The notes under the pieces are model-generated. The model saw only the letters and a program-made list of their open reading frames with translations. It made no database searches and was not told where the DNA came from. A program made the translations under genes and the position numbers. Shown here one piece after another: positions 7,401 through 21,116 of a DNA stretch of 64,000 nt (its first letter is position 1; each line of letters opens with the position of its first letter). The stretch comes from Streptomyces sp. WAC05374 (lineage in GTDB: Bacteria; Actinomycetota; Actinomycetes; Streptomycetales; Streptomycetaceae). The DNA is taken from the NCBI RefSeq assembly GCF_004353505.1, contig NZ_SMNQ01000002.1:248001-312000 (forward strand). Direction: 5' to 3'.

Positions 7401-10321
7401 GCGAGGGCGGTGACGGCGGCCCACAGTTCGGTGAGGGTGAGGCCGGGTGGGGAGCCGGGTCCCTTGCGGCCTCGGTCGGCCTCGAACTGGAGCCAGGAGG
7501 TGAAGATGTCCTCGTAGAGGCGGGCGGGGCTGAGGGCGCGGCCGGCTCCGGCGACGGCGCGCAGCCGGTCGGTGGCGAGCTGGGCGACGAAGGACAGCAG
7601 CCGGGGGTTGCGGCACAGGGCGAGCAGGTCGGGGATGTTCCGCAGCAGTTGGTAGCGGCGGTCGGCGGCCTCCTCGTCGCCGTAGGTCTTGGCGAGGTAG
7701 GCGCGGATCTGGTCGGGGGTGAAGCCCTGGACGGACAGGATGCGGCGCTGCGGGAGCAGGCCGACGCGTTCACCGAGGGCGGTGAGGACCTGTTCGTGGG
7801 ACTTGAAGTGCTGGGTGCGGCTGGAGACGACGATCTTGGCGTTGTCGACGGCGGCGTCGAGGAGGACCTGGAGGTGGTCGGCGGCGCGGTCGTAGCTGAC
7901 GCGGTTGACGAGTTCGTCGAAGCCGTCGAAGAGGAGGACGACGCGGCCCTGGGCGAGCATGTAGCGCAGGGCGCGCAGGTCGATGGTGTCGACGTCGTTG
8001 CCGGCGAGGTGGGCGGCGACGAGCCCTTCGAGGCTGTGGGCGCGGTCGAGGGTGTTGAGCGGGATGAGCAGCGGGGTGAGGTGCGGGAGTTCCTCGGGGA
8101 TGCGGCGGGCGAGCTCGCGCAGCGCGAAGGTCTTGCCGTGGCCGAAGTCGCCGAGGAGGAGGACGAACCGGCCGTGGTCGGCCTCCAGGAGTTCCAGCAG
8201 GTCCTCGACGAGGTTGTCGTGTTCGGCGCCGGTGTCGCCGCCCTGGCGGTCGGCGTCCCGGTAGCGCTGGGGGAGGTACCGGACGGGGGCGTAGCTGTCG
8301 CTGGCGAGGAGGCGGCCGGTCTGGGCGGTGACGTAGCCGCGCAGGTCGAGCAGGCCCTGGAATTCGAGGAAGCTGCGGACGCGGATGCCGTGGCGGACGG
8401 CCCGGTCGCGTAAGGCCTGGCCGGGGGCGGGTCCGTCGTGGACCAGTTCGGCCTCGACGCCGGGGCCGGTGGCGTGGAGCTGGGCCACGAAGCGGTCGAG
8501 CTGGTCGTCGGTGGGGGTGCCGGGGTGGACGGCGATCCGGAGCTGGCGCACGACGCCCTCCTCCCGCCAGGTGACCATGAGCTGGGCCATGTCGCCGGGG
8601 GTGCGGCGGGGGATGTCGCGCAGCCGTACGCCGTCGCGGCGGGCGAGGCACACCTCTTTGACGCGTTCGGTGAGCGAGTCGGGGGGTTCGTCGAACGGGG
8701 TGTGCTCGTGGACGGGTTCGGGGTCGGCGCTGGGTGCGGGGACGTCGGCGGCGGGGAAGATCCGGCGGGCGCGGGGCCAGGTGCCGGGGAAGGTCTCGGG
8801 CCCGGTGCGGCCCCGGTCGTACCAGCGGGTGATGCCGTCGGCGGCGATGCGCAGGAGCTGGAAGCGGGCGGGGGCGGCGGCGCCGAGGAGGGGCAGGCCG
8901 GCGGCGGGGTCGGCGCCGGTGCCGGGCAGCCGGGTGTGGCTGGGGACCGTGCCGGTGGTGCGGGGGCCTCCGGTGGGGCCGTGCAGGACCAGGTGGAGGC
9001 GGGGTCCGGCGAGCTCGGTGAGGGTGGCGCTGTCGTCGAGGGCGCCGGGCCCGCCGTCGGCGTCGCCGGGGCGGGTGCCGGGGGTGAGGGGGTGGCGCAG
9101 GGCACCGATCCGGAGCCAGCCCTCCTCCTCGTAGGTGCGCAGCGCCTCGGCGAACCAGGCGGCCTGGTCGCGGCCCACGTGGCCGTACTGGTCCTCCAGG
9201 CGGTGGCTGTGGGCGATGGAGGAGTTGAACCCGGCGACGACGGTGTTCAGTTCGGGCACGGGGAACAGCGTCCAGGGCTGGTCGCTGTCGAAGACGGTGT
9301 CGAGACCGTGGTAGAAGCTGCGGAACAGCCGGGTGTAGTGGCGCCACTTGGGCCAGTACGGGGGCTGGGGGGCGACCTCGTCGGCCTCGCACGTGTGGAA
9401 GTAGGCGCGGCACGCCGACTGGTTGACGTCCTGGGCGCCGGGGACGACGGCGACGCGCTGCGGGGGCAGGTCGAGCAGGGAGCGCACGGAGGTGAGGAAG
9501 GCGAGGGCCTGGTCGCATTCGCGGGGGCTGCCGGAGGCGGTGAGGTCGCCGGTGACGACGAGAAGGTCGGGGGCGGGTGCGCCGCTGTCGCGCAGCACGA
9601 TGAGGTCGCCGCGCATCTCGCGGCGCAGCGCCTCCGGTTCGCGGCCGCGCCCGAAGTCGGGTCCGGCGAGGTGGAGGACGGTGACGGCGTCCTGGGCGGC
9701 GGCGCTGTGCGGGCCCTGGGGGTAGCGGGGTGCCTTCTGGGGGCGTCTGCGGCCGGCCCAGCCGGGGCCGCCGATCCACCGCTGGGCGGGCAGGCGGGTC
9801 TCGGGGGCGACGGGCTGTCCGGTGGTGCGGGCGGTGGCCGCGTCGCCGGGGTAGCCGGGGCGGCGGGCGGGGCGGGCGTGGCCGTCGAGGGCCTGTTCGA
9901 CGCGGGCGAGGAGGAGGGAGCGGGCGGCGGCGACGTCGTGGACGCCGACGAGGTCGACGTAGGTGATGGTGGCGAGCAGCCCTTCGACGGGGATGTCGTC
10001 CACACGGACGGTGAGCAGACGCCGTTCGGGTGTCTCCGGGTCGGCGCGGAGAGCGGCGGTCCACTCCATGCGCCCGTAGGTGGAGCGCTCGTAGTGGCGG
10101 GAGAGGACGGCGATGACGGCGGCCGACTCGCTGACGCCACGGTCCATGAAGTCGATGAAGTTGCTGCCCGGGACGAAGTCCCAGGCCTGCACCACGGTGC
10201 GGTATCCGGCCTCTTCGAGGGTCCAGGCGATCCAGGACGCCCAGGCCTCGTCGGCGGGTGAATAGCTGATGAAGAAGTCCAACTCGGTCGCGCGCCGCCC
10301 TGCTTCGTCGCCCCTCAGCAT
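4493..10321 (-). CDS. NLR-like TIR / pseudo-phosphoesterase / NACHT / pentapeptide / WD40 protein
   Basis: The protein has 1942 residues with these modules in order. TIR, about 13-145 ([13 protein letters not shown]; Glu86 in YGRMEW is where NAD-cleaving TIRs have their catalytic Glu). Calcineurin-like phosphoesterase, about 210-415, with GDLTASG intact but metal motifs degraded (AGPDFG for SDLHFG, GAQDVN for GNHDVN). An unassigned domain, about 545-690. NACHT STAND ATPase, about 700-910 (Walker A GDFGHGKT, Walker [10 protein letters not shown], sensor SSRTQHF). Helical region to about 1100. Pentapeptide repeats, about 1113-1205 (ADLRGARL and similar). Then 14-15 WD40 repeats, about 1245-1905, enough for two seven-bladed propellers. 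This is the layout of a STAND immune receptor: propeller sensor, NACHT oligomerisation, TIR effector. A TAATGT six bases before the ATG suggests leaderless expression. Confidence 0.9.
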   Translation of the reverse strand: MLRGDEAGRRATELDFFISYSPADEAWASWIAWTLEEAGYRTVVQAWDFVPGSNFIDFMDRGVSESAAVIAVLSRHYERSTYGRMEWTAALRADPETPERRLLTVRVDDIPVEGLLATITYVDLVGVHDVAAARSLLLARVEQALDGHARPARRPGYPGDAATARTTGQPVAPETRLPAQRWIGGPGWAGRRRPQKAPRYPQGPHSAAAQDAVTVLHLAGPDFGRGREPEALRREMRGDLIVLRDSGAPAPDLLVVTGDLTASGSPRECDQALAFLTSVRSLLDLPPQRVAVVPGAQDVNQSACRAYFHTCEADEVAPQPPYWPKWRHYTRLFRSFYHGLDTVFDSDQPWTLFPVPELNTVVAGFNSSIAHSHRLEDQYGHVGRDQAAWFAEALRTYEEEGWLRIGALRHPLTPGTRPGDADGGPGALDDSATLTELAGPRLHLVLHGPTGGPRTTGTVPSHTRLPGTGADPAAGLPLLGAAAPARFQLLRIAADGITRWYDRGRTGPETFPGTWPRARRIFPAADVPAPSADPEPVHEHTPFDEPPDSLTERVKEVCLARRDGVRLRDIPRRTPGDMAQLMVTWREEGVVRQLRIAVHPGTPTDDQLDRFVAQLHATGPGVEAELVHDGPAPGQALRDRAVRHGIRVRSFLEFQGLLDLRGYVTAQTGRLLASDSYAPVRYLPQRYRDADRQGGDTGAEHDNLVEDLLELLEADHGRFVLLLGDFGHGKTFALRELARRIPEELPHLTPLLIPLNTLDRAHSLEGLVAAHLAGNDVDTIDLRALRYMLAQGRVVLLFDGFDELVNRVSYDRAADHLQVLLDAAVDNAKIVVSSRTQHFKSHEQVLTALGERVGLLPQRRILSVQGFTPDQIRAYLAKTYGDEEAADRRYQLLRNIPDLLALCRNPRLLSFVAQLATDRLRAVAGAGRALSPARLYEDIFTSWLQFEADRGRKGPGSPPGLTLTELWAAVTALAQRLWESGRTALRPDELTDAVADTLSRLTDTTRSALELGHAVGAGSLLVRTDDGLFHFIHGSVGEWLIAREAARRLGNGDDRLLHARPLSRLAVEFLCDLADHERCVRWVRATLGGSADAGETARANAVRIGDRLRVPAHADLRGARLAGEDLSHRDFSGVDLTGADLTDTRLVGANLQQADLTDARLTGARLDRADLRGANLTGADLRRARLTRTDLRDTRLTGSRWHRAALIDPVADDTTRAAPELRTAALAPGMPVDAGFRPSSVGVPYGYGMRTGRLPEPIAYSPDGELLLVGSEDGGVLVCDTEGGRALRTLQGHEGRVYAVKHAPGVIASGGSDGVVRLWDPVSGECRHRLRVHPDGVWPVTLSADGTLVATGDAEGLVTVWDVATGEPVHRLPGHLAPVYTAVFSPDGNTLVTGDAAADVRMWSLATGRCERDLPGHGGAVYRVRYSPDATLIATGDRAGNVRVWQAAEGRLRQEFTGHTGRVYTLDFHPGGRLLVSGCTDGQVRLWDPVVGTPLGSLERCPGALYQVLFSADGKLLAGCDSDGTVRLWTVTSTPRQGHVVTLHARRPTPHRGSAWACAFHPSEPQLLTVGNDGGAQIWDTATGQGKRILRGHGRRVTGVSFSSDGTRLASCGSDGAVRLWDTRTGARAGEELTGRGDRLVSAAFSPVRPVIGTASNDGGIHLWNQDGEFLRELDAETEHIWAQAFNHAGDLLATANDDDTVRLWIRTTGARIATLDRHRGRVRSIAFRADSDVLATGCDDGFVRLWEAREGRLIAELPGHQDRVYGVAFGPGDAWLASTSWDGTAIIWHDGEPRRRLRAGGGKLWTVAAHPSRPVLAAAGDSRTVVLWNADTGARLAELAGHTGRVLSVAFSPDGTALASGAEDGTVRLWNLPPDGGAPSPRATLIGVPGGWAALTPAGGYKYEGDVAGEFWHVVGMYRFQPGELDEYLPGVRRLPLGEEL

Positions 10322-10327
10322 GTGTCC

Positions 10328-10333
10328 ACATTA
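10328..10333 (-). promoter_or_regulatory. Candidate -10 (TAATGT) for the TIR-NACHT-WD40 gene
   Basis: On the minus strand TAATGT is followed by six bases and then the ATG at 10321. No ribosome-binding site fits in that space, which points to a leaderless message. The whole divergent region shared with the permease gene is only 47 bp. Confidence 0.45.
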
Positions 10334-10368
10334 GGACGGGGCGGGGTGCGGTGTCCGGAGGAAAACCT

Positions 10369-11583
10369 ATGCTCGTGCCCGTGACTCTCCTCGGACGTGT
10401 GAGCGGACGCCTGCATCCGCTGGACTGGCTGGCCGGCGGGCTCCTCGCGCTGGGGCTGCTCGCGGTCGCCACGGGGCTGCTGCCGTCCGGTCCGGCGTCG
10501 GACGTGCTGGCCAGGATCGGGCCGCTGCTGGTGTTCCTGGCGACGGTGATCGTGCTGGCGGAGCTGACGGGGAAGGCCGAGGTCTTCGACGTGGTCGCCA
10601 CGTGGGTGGCGCGGGCGGGGAAGGGCAGTTACGCGCTGCTGTTCGGGCTGTGCGTGGTGTTCGCGTCGGTCACCACGATCACCCTCAATCTGGACACGAC
10701 GGCCGTGCTGTTGACGCCGGTGATGCTGGCGCTGGCGGCCCGGGTGGGCATCGCGGCGGTGCCGCTGGCGATGACGACGGTGTGGCTGGCGAACACGGCG
10801 AGCCTGCTGCTGCCGGTGTCGAACCTGACGAACCTGCTGGCCGCCGACCGGGTGGCGCTGTCGCCGTCGCAGATGGCGGCGGTGATGTGGCCGCCGCAGG
10901 TGGCGGCGATCGTGGCGACGATGGCGTGCCTGTGGGTCTTCTACTGGCGGCGGGGCCGGCGCGGTGAGGACCGTTACCTCCCGCCGGAGCCGCCGCGTCC
11001 GGCGGACCCGGTGCTGCTGCGGGTGTGCGCGCTGGCGTGCGGCGGGTTCCTGCTGGTGCTGCTGGCCGACCTGGTGCCGCTGTGGGCGGCGTCGGCGACG
11101 GCGGCGCTGGTGGTGGTCGTGGCGTTCGCGCGGCGCCGCCGGGAGGAGCTGCGGTGGTCGCTGGTGCCGTGGCGGCTGCTGGTGCTGGTGCCGGGGATGT
11201 TCCTGGTGGTGGAGACCGTCGGCGCGCTGGGCATGGACCGGATACTGGCGTCGGCGATCGGCGCCCAGGAGGGCGCGCTGGGGGTGCTGCGCACGGCGGC
11301 GGTGGGGGCGGGGTTCTCCAACGCGCTCAACAACCTCCCGGCGTACGTGGCGGGTGAGGCGGTGGTGCCGCTGGGCCACCAGGAGCAGTTGCTGGGCCTG
11401 CTGATCGGGGTCAACGTGGGCCCGCTGGTGACCCCGTGGGCGTCGCTGGCGACGCTGCTGTGGTTCGAGCGGTGCCGCTGGCACGGCACGCGCATCGCGC
11501 TGGGCCGGTTCATGGGCACCAGTCTGGTGCTGGCCGCGTCGGGCACGCTGGCGGCGACGGTGGCGCTGGCCGCGACGTCGTGA
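10369..11583 (+). CDS. ArsB / SLC13-type ion permease
   Basis: The product has 404 residues and is almost entirely hydrophobic, with about 10-11 membrane helices. Two re-entrant-like segments typical of the ArsB/NhaD/citrate ion-transporter superfamily are visible: NTASLLLPVSNLTNLL in the first half and FSNALNNLPAYVAG in the second. Family members export arsenite or move dicarboxylates or Na+/H+; the substrate cannot be read here. I chose the ATG at 10369 because GGAGGA lies 7 nt upstream. A GTG at 10351 precedes that site and is unlikely to be used. The gene is divergent from the NLR-like gene. No arsenic regulator or arsC is nearby, so an arsenite role is not supported by context. Confidence 0.8.
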   Translation: MLVPVTLLGRVSGRLHPLDWLAGGLLALGLLAVATGLLPSGPASDVLARIGPLLVFLATVIVLAELTGKAEVFDVVATWVARAGKGSYALLFGLCVVFASVTTITLNLDTTAVLLTPVMLALAARVGIAAVPLAMTTVWLANTASLLLPVSNLTNLLAADRVALSPSQMAAVMWPPQVAAIVATMACLWVFYWRRGRRGEDRYLPPEPPRPADPVLLRVCALACGGFLLVLLADLVPLWAASATAALVVVVAFARRRREELRWSLVPWRLLVLVPGMFLVVETVGALGMDRILASAIGAQEGALGVLRTAAVGAGFSNALNNLPAYVAGEAVVPLGHQEQLLGLLIGVNVGPLVTPWASLATLLWFERCRWHGTRIALGRFMGTSLVLAASGTLAATVALAATS

Positions 11584-11586
11584 CGC

Positions 11587-12438
11587 TCAGCTCCCGCGCA
11601 GGGCCGCGGCGACCTCCTCCAGTACGTAGGTGAGGGTCTCCGACCGGGCGGCGACGAAGCTGCGGCCGTCGTCCGGGCCGCTGAAGCCCGGACGGAACGG
11701 CGCCCCGCCCAGGGTGCGCAGCTCCGCGCCCGCCTCGGCGGCGAGCAGCGCCCCGGGCGGCAGGTCGACGCCCTCGGCGCGGTAGCCGACGAAGCCGTCG
11801 ATGGTGCCGCGCGCCAGCAGGCTCCAGCCCAGCAGGGGCGCCCACAGTTGCAGGACGCGCCGGCAGCGCCGCTCCAGGGCGCCGCGCAGCGCGGTCGCCA
11901 CGGGGTCGCCGCGCCCCACCGCGTGGCCCTGCGTCCAGGCGAGCACGGGTCCCGGGCCGGGCAGGGTGCCGCCCGGGCCGCGCAGTGGGGCGCCGTCGTC
12001 GTCGTGGGCGCCCTGGCCGCTGACGGCGTGCCAGGTGCGGCCGGTGACGGGTTCGTGGACGACACCGACGACGGGGGTGTCCCCGACGCACAGTCCGATG
12101 CCGACGACGTAGGCGGGCAGCCCGATCGCCACGTTGTTGCTGCCGTCCAGCGGGTCGACCAGCCAGGTGCGGCCGCTGCCCGTGTCGAGCAGCCCGGCCT
12201 CCTCGGACAGGATGCGGTCGTTCGGGAAGTGGCGCCGCAGCCGGGCGAGGATCAGTTCCTCGGCGGCCAGGTCGAGGTCGGTGACCACGTCGCCGTGCGT
12301 GCCCTTGGTCCGTACGGCTCTGGCGTCGGCGAAGTGGCCGCGCAGCAGCCGTCCGGTGGCCTCGGCGGCGGCGACGGCCACCCTCCGTTCGGCGGCGAAC
12401 GGCGGGCGGCGGCCGGTGTCAGGCGCGGCGTTCGGCAT
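11587..12438 (-). CDS. Inositol monophosphatase family protein
   Basis: The product has 283 residues. The Mg-dependent phosphatase signature is present: ILSEEAG (first metal-binding Glu pair), WLVDPLDGSNN (the DP-[IL]-D-G-[TS] motif with metal-binding Asp residues), and a C-terminal PGALLAAEAGAEL segment near the second Asp site, though the family's usual W-D is not obvious. The substrate could be inositol phosphate, histidinol phosphate, fructose-1,6-bisphosphate or PAP. In actinobacteria a member of this family (HisN) supplies histidinol-phosphate phosphatase, but this gene is far from the his cluster. Its start overlaps the preceding cupin-like gene by 20 nt, so it is the last gene of a three-gene operon. 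The substrate is undetermined. Confidence 0.85.
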   Translation of the reverse strand: MPNAAPDTGRRPPFAAERRVAVAAAEATGRLLRGHFADARAVRTKGTHGDVVTDLDLAAEELILARLRRHFPNDRILSEEAGLLDTGSGRTWLVDPLDGSNNVAIGLPAYVVGIGLCVGDTPVVGVVHEPVTGRTWHAVSGQGAHDDDGAPLRGPGGTLPGPGPVLAWTQGHAVGRGDPVATALRGALERRCRRVLQLWAPLLGWSLLARGTIDGFVGYRAEGVDLPPGALLAAEAGAELRTLGGAPFRPGFSGPDDGRSFVAARSETLTYVLEEVAAALRGS

Positions 12439-13063
12439 GGATCCTCCCCAGGGCCGTGCGCACGGCCCGCATGGTCGCCTCGGTCCCGTACAGCCGGCGG
12501 GTGGTGCGGCGCGGCGGCCCGTCGAGCGGGCCGAGGGACAGGTCCCGTCCGCCGGGCAGGGACCGTCCCAGGACGAGGGTGGCGGCCGCGCGGCCCGGTG
12601 TCACCACCGTGGTGTGGAACTCGCCGGCGTCCAGCGCGTACGTCTCCCCCGCCGGGCTGTGGTGCACGGGCCCCGGTTCGCCGCGCACCAGCCGTGCCGT
12701 GGGCCGTATCTCGTCCACGCCGTCGGACCGGCTGCGCACCTCGAAGACACGGTGCGTGGGCGTGCTGGTGTCGTCGCGTACCCGGACGCGTACGTTGCCG
12801 ACCTCGCCGTACAGGACGTGGCTGCGCAGCTCCCAACTGTGGGCGTGCAGCGGCGGCACCTCGGCGGTGGGCGGGCCGCCGCCGAAGAGGTGGACGCACA
12901 CGCCGTCGGCTCCCTGCCTGACCAGCGGCAGGCACAGGAAGCCGAGCGGGTGCCGGACGGCGGGCAGGTCCCGCTTCCCCGAGGCGATCTCCTCGAGCAC
13001 GGGTACGAAGGTGTCCACGTGGCTGCGCATGGGGTCGTCGTCCCGGGCGTCCATGGCGGGCAT
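12419..13063 (-). CDS. Cupin-like conserved hypothetical protein
   Basis: The product has 214 residues from the ATG at 13063, with GAGGTG 11 nt upstream. No signal or membrane segment is seen. The centre is beta-rich with small-barrel features: PPLHAHSWELRSHVLYG, then GEFHTTVVTPG, giving His/Glu residues that could bind a metal as in cupins. The family is not recognised by name, and the cupin call rests on the HxH...E pattern and strand periodicity. It sits between a 2-TM protein and an inositol-monophosphatase-family protein, overlapping the latter by 20 nt and following the former by 10 nt. Translation of all three is therefore probably coupled. Confidence 0.6.
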   Translation of the reverse strand: MPAMDARDDDPMRSHVDTFVPVLEEIASGKRDLPAVRHPLGFLCLPLVRQGADGVCVHLFGGGPPTAEVPPLHAHSWELRSHVLYGEVGNVRVRVRDDTSTPTHRVFEVRSRSDGVDEIRPTARLVRGEPGPVHHSPAGETYALDAGEFHTTVVTPGRAAATLVLGRSLPGGRDLSLGPLDGPPRRTTRRLYGTEATMRAVRTALGRIHAERRA

Positions 13064-13073
13064 GGCGGGCGGT

Positions 13074-14039
13074 TCACCTCCCGTAGGGGTCCTCTGCGTG
13101 CAGGGCCTTGGCGATGACCTCGCCGACGTCGGCGTCGGTGAAGGTGCGGGGCAGGGGCAGCGCGAGCGCGTCGAACAGGGCGCGCACCTCGTCGACGGTC
13201 GGGGACAGGCTGAGCAGGGTGGCGTTGCGCAGCTCGACGGCGGTGGCCTGCTCACGGCTCTGGTGAAGCTCCGTCAGGTAGTAGTCGTACAGCGGCTGAC
13301 CACGTCTGACCTCCAGGTTCACCCGGGAGGGGTCGTCCTGGGTGATGATCAGGCTGGAGTCGGACAGGTCGAAGCGGAGCGTCGGCACGGTGGACGACAG
13401 GTGGACGCTGATGTCGAGGGTGGTGAGCTGCATGCGGAACCAGCAGGCGGCGAGGACGGTGGCGTACGACTCCTTGCGGGCCCGGCCGGCGGTCCACACG
13501 TCGCCGCTGTGCGGGCGGCTGCCGGAGAACATGCGGCGGAACTGCGCGTAGGCGGCGCACGCCTGCTCGTCCGCGGGGTTCAGTATCTCGATCTTGACGT
13601 TGAGCTGGGAGCGCTGCTCCTTGGCGGCGCGGACGCACTGCGGGAGGGTGACGGCCCGGAGGTAGGTGCCGGTGCCGCCCTTGAAGTACCAGAGGTTCGT
13701 GCCCTGGCGGGCCTCGCGCAGCGCTTCGCGGACCTCGTTCCCGGCCAGGGAGCGGACCATGGTGAGGTCCTCGATGGCGCGGCGGGTGCCCGCCATCGCC
13801 TCCTGGATGGCGTGCGGGCGGCGGACGCGCTCGGACAGGGAGCCGACGGCGAGCGCGCCGAGGACGACGAGGGTGGCGCCGGAGGCGAAGTCGGACTTGA
13901 TCAGCTCCTCGCCGAAGATGTCCAGGAAGCCGACGGTCAGGCCGATCCCGGCCGCGAAGACCACTTCGAAGTTGCGCAGGCAGAAGGCGACCGCCCGCTC
14001 CACCCGGTTCGCCCGCGCCGTTCGCTCCGGCAACGCCAT
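13074..14039 (-). CDS. Two-TM membrane protein with cytoplasmic PLD-like-looking domain
   Basis: The product has 321 residues from the ATG at 14039, with a GGGAGGGG site about 7 nt upstream. An upstream in-frame start at 14117 is less likely. Two hydrophobic helices lie near residues 25-43 and 55-72. The rest is soluble. The segment from about 110 (NLWYFKGGTGTYLRAVTLP, then VKIEILNP, DEQACAAYA) resembles the N-terminal half of phospholipase-D-like domains, but I do not see a clear HxKxxxxD motif. Function is unknown. It heads the operon with the cupin-like and IMPase-family genes. A 13-bp inverted repeat sits 84 nt upstream of its start. Confidence 0.6.
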   Translation of the reverse strand: MALPERTARANRVERAVAFCLRNFEVVFAAGIGLTVGFLDIFGEELIKSDFASGATLVVLGALAVGSLSERVRRPHAIQEAMAGTRRAIEDLTMVRSLAGNEVREALREARQGTNLWYFKGGTGTYLRAVTLPQCVRAAKEQRSQLNVKIEILNPADEQACAAYAQFRRMFSGSRPHSGDVWTAGRARKESYATVLAACWFRMQLTTLDISVHLSSTVPTLRFDLSDSSLIITQDDPSRVNLEVRRGQPLYDYYLTELHQSREQATAVELRNATLLSLSPTVDEVRALFDALALPLPRTFTDADVGEVIAKALHAEDPYGR

Positions 14040-14122
14040 GGAGCATCCCCTCCCCCGGTCGGTAACCGATCGTAGGAGAAGCGGGCCGCCCGCCGACAGG
14101 GCGCACGTGGCGCACACAGGGC

Positions 14123-14166
14123 GCAGCGCCTGCCGAAGGTCCGGTCGGGGACACGGCAGGCGCTGC
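14123..14166. repeat. 13-bp perfect inverted repeat in a 500-bp intergenic region
   Basis: GCAGCGCCTGCCG at 14123-14135 pairs exactly with CGGCAGGCGCTGC at 14154-14166 across an 18-nt loop. It lies in the gap 14040-14548 between the 2-TM gene and gltD. It could be a second terminator for gltBD transcripts or an operator for the downstream operon. The remainder, about 14170-14500, is very GC-rich with imperfect GCGGC-type repetition. I see no gene there with a convincing ribosome-binding site. Confidence 0.55.
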
Positions 14167-14503
14167 TGTGTTCCGCACGCCGTTGTACGGGACGTATGAG
14201 GGGTGCCCGGCCCGCTCTGCGGGAGGGGCGGTGATGCCTGTGGGGGCCGTCACCGGCCCGGGGGCGTCGCGCACCACGTCGTGCGGGGGCGCCCTGGTCA
14301 GGACGGCGGGGGCGGGCCCGGCTTCGGCCCGGACCCCAGACTCTACCGCGTACGGCGCCGCGCTCGCGCACCGGCCGCGTGCGGCGGCTCGTGCCCGTGG
14401 GCGGCGGCTGGTACGTGCCCGGGCACCGGGGCCGCGTGCGGCGGCCGGGGTGTTTCCGGCCGGCCGGGGGCCGGACGCGCGACGGTGCGGCGCGCCCGGT
14501 GGA

Positions 14504-14535
14504 GGGCGCCCCGCACCGCGTCGTGCGGGGCGCCC
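14504..14535 (-). terminator. gltBD transcription terminator hairpin
   Basis: GGGCGCCCCGCAC pairs perfectly over 13 bp with GTGCGGGGCGCCC around a 6-nt loop, 14 nt past the gltD stop. There is no U tract, as is usual for streptomycete terminators. Confidence 0.8.
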
Positions 14536-14548
14536 GGCCGGTGGGACG

Positions 14549-20564
<6,016 letters not shown>

Positions 20565-20627
20565 CGGCTCTCCCGTCGTCGTCGTGGCATATGCAGTGCC
20601 AGAGGGACGACGTTGGCCCTCCGCGAA

Positions 20628-20643
20628 ATTTCGTGCAGGTTAC
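20628..20643 (-). promoter_or_regulatory. Candidate GlnR box upstream of gltB
   Basis: On the minus strand GTAAC-CTGCAC-GAAAT matches the streptomycete GlnR pattern gTnAc-n6-GaAAc in spacing and 9 of 10 specified bases. It sits 64 bp upstream of the gltB ATG. Only one half-site pair is evident. Confidence 0.45.
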
Positions 20644-20964
20644 ATGATGGAGTGCTTCTCGAAAAGCGGAAAGCTCATTCCAGCATGCGGACACCGCTCG
20701 TGGCGGTGGAAGTCGGTCACCAGCCCGTCGAGAGATCGACATCGGGCGGGTTCAGGGGGAGCGCGGGCTTCGTTGCCCGCAGCGCTAACGGCTCATGCCC
20801 TGGGATGAGGGAATCGAAACCGCCGTGTTACGGCTACTTATGTGCCGCGTTGCATAGTGTCTCACCGCGGAGGCGGATCGGGCTATTGGAGGTTCGTCAC
20901 AACGACTGTCATGGCGGCTGGTGTCTCCACGGTGACCCGGCTGACCACCGTACGGCAACGGTAC
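20644..20964. other. Intergenic region between gltB and a strong terminator
   Basis: No gene is convincing here. The part nearest gltB is less GC-rich, as expected for promoters. A GGAGG at about 20887 on the plus strand is followed by an ATG at 20912, but the reading frame has poor codon use and runs through the hairpin. A short plus-strand transcript (small RNA) ending at the 20965-21003 hairpin is possible, as no annotated plus-strand gene otherwise needs that terminator. Confidence 0.35.
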
Positions 20965-21003
20965 GGCGAAGCCCCCTCGGCCGCCTGCCGAGGGGGCTTC
21001 GCC
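20965..21003. terminator. 17-bp perfect stem-loop, bidirectional terminator candidate
   Basis: GGCGAAGCCCCCTCGGC (20965-20981) pairs perfectly with GCCGAGGGGGCTTCGCC (20987-21003) around the 5-nt loop CGCCT. It lies about 100 nt past the stop of the VIT-family gene read from the right, so it could terminate that gene. It could also end a plus-strand small RNA. Confidence 0.75.
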
Positions 21004-21046
21004 TCAGCAGGCGCGGGAGGTCGGGCGCGGCGCCGGGTAAGGGACG

Positions 21047-21116
21047 CCGGAGTGCCGCGCCGGACCGTGGGCACCGGAGTGCCGCGCCGGGTACAGGGCG
21101 TCAGAGTGCCGCGCCG
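21047..21116. repeat. 27-bp direct repeat, 2.5 copies, at the 3' end of the VIT-family gene
   Basis: The 13-mer GAGTGCCGCGCCG occurs at 21050, 21077 and 21104 with an exact 27-bp period. The rightmost copy encodes the last residues of the VIT-family protein, and the other two are outside the gene. This looks like local tandem duplication of the gene end. Confidence 0.6.

Noticed and set aside
4580..8413. A 1277-codon plus-strand open frame
   Set aside because: Shadow of the TIR-NACHT-WD40 gene; composition is Gly/Ala/Val-rich and repetitive because the WD40 DNA is repetitive.
10369..11583. Arsenite resistance locus
   Set aside because: The permease family fits, but there is no arsR, arsC or arsenic gene beside it, so a specific arsenic role is not supported.
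14168..14548. Possible small gene in the gap before gltD
   Set aside because: Open frames here are Arg/Gly/Ala-rich shadows without a ribosome-binding site and run on antisense to gltD.
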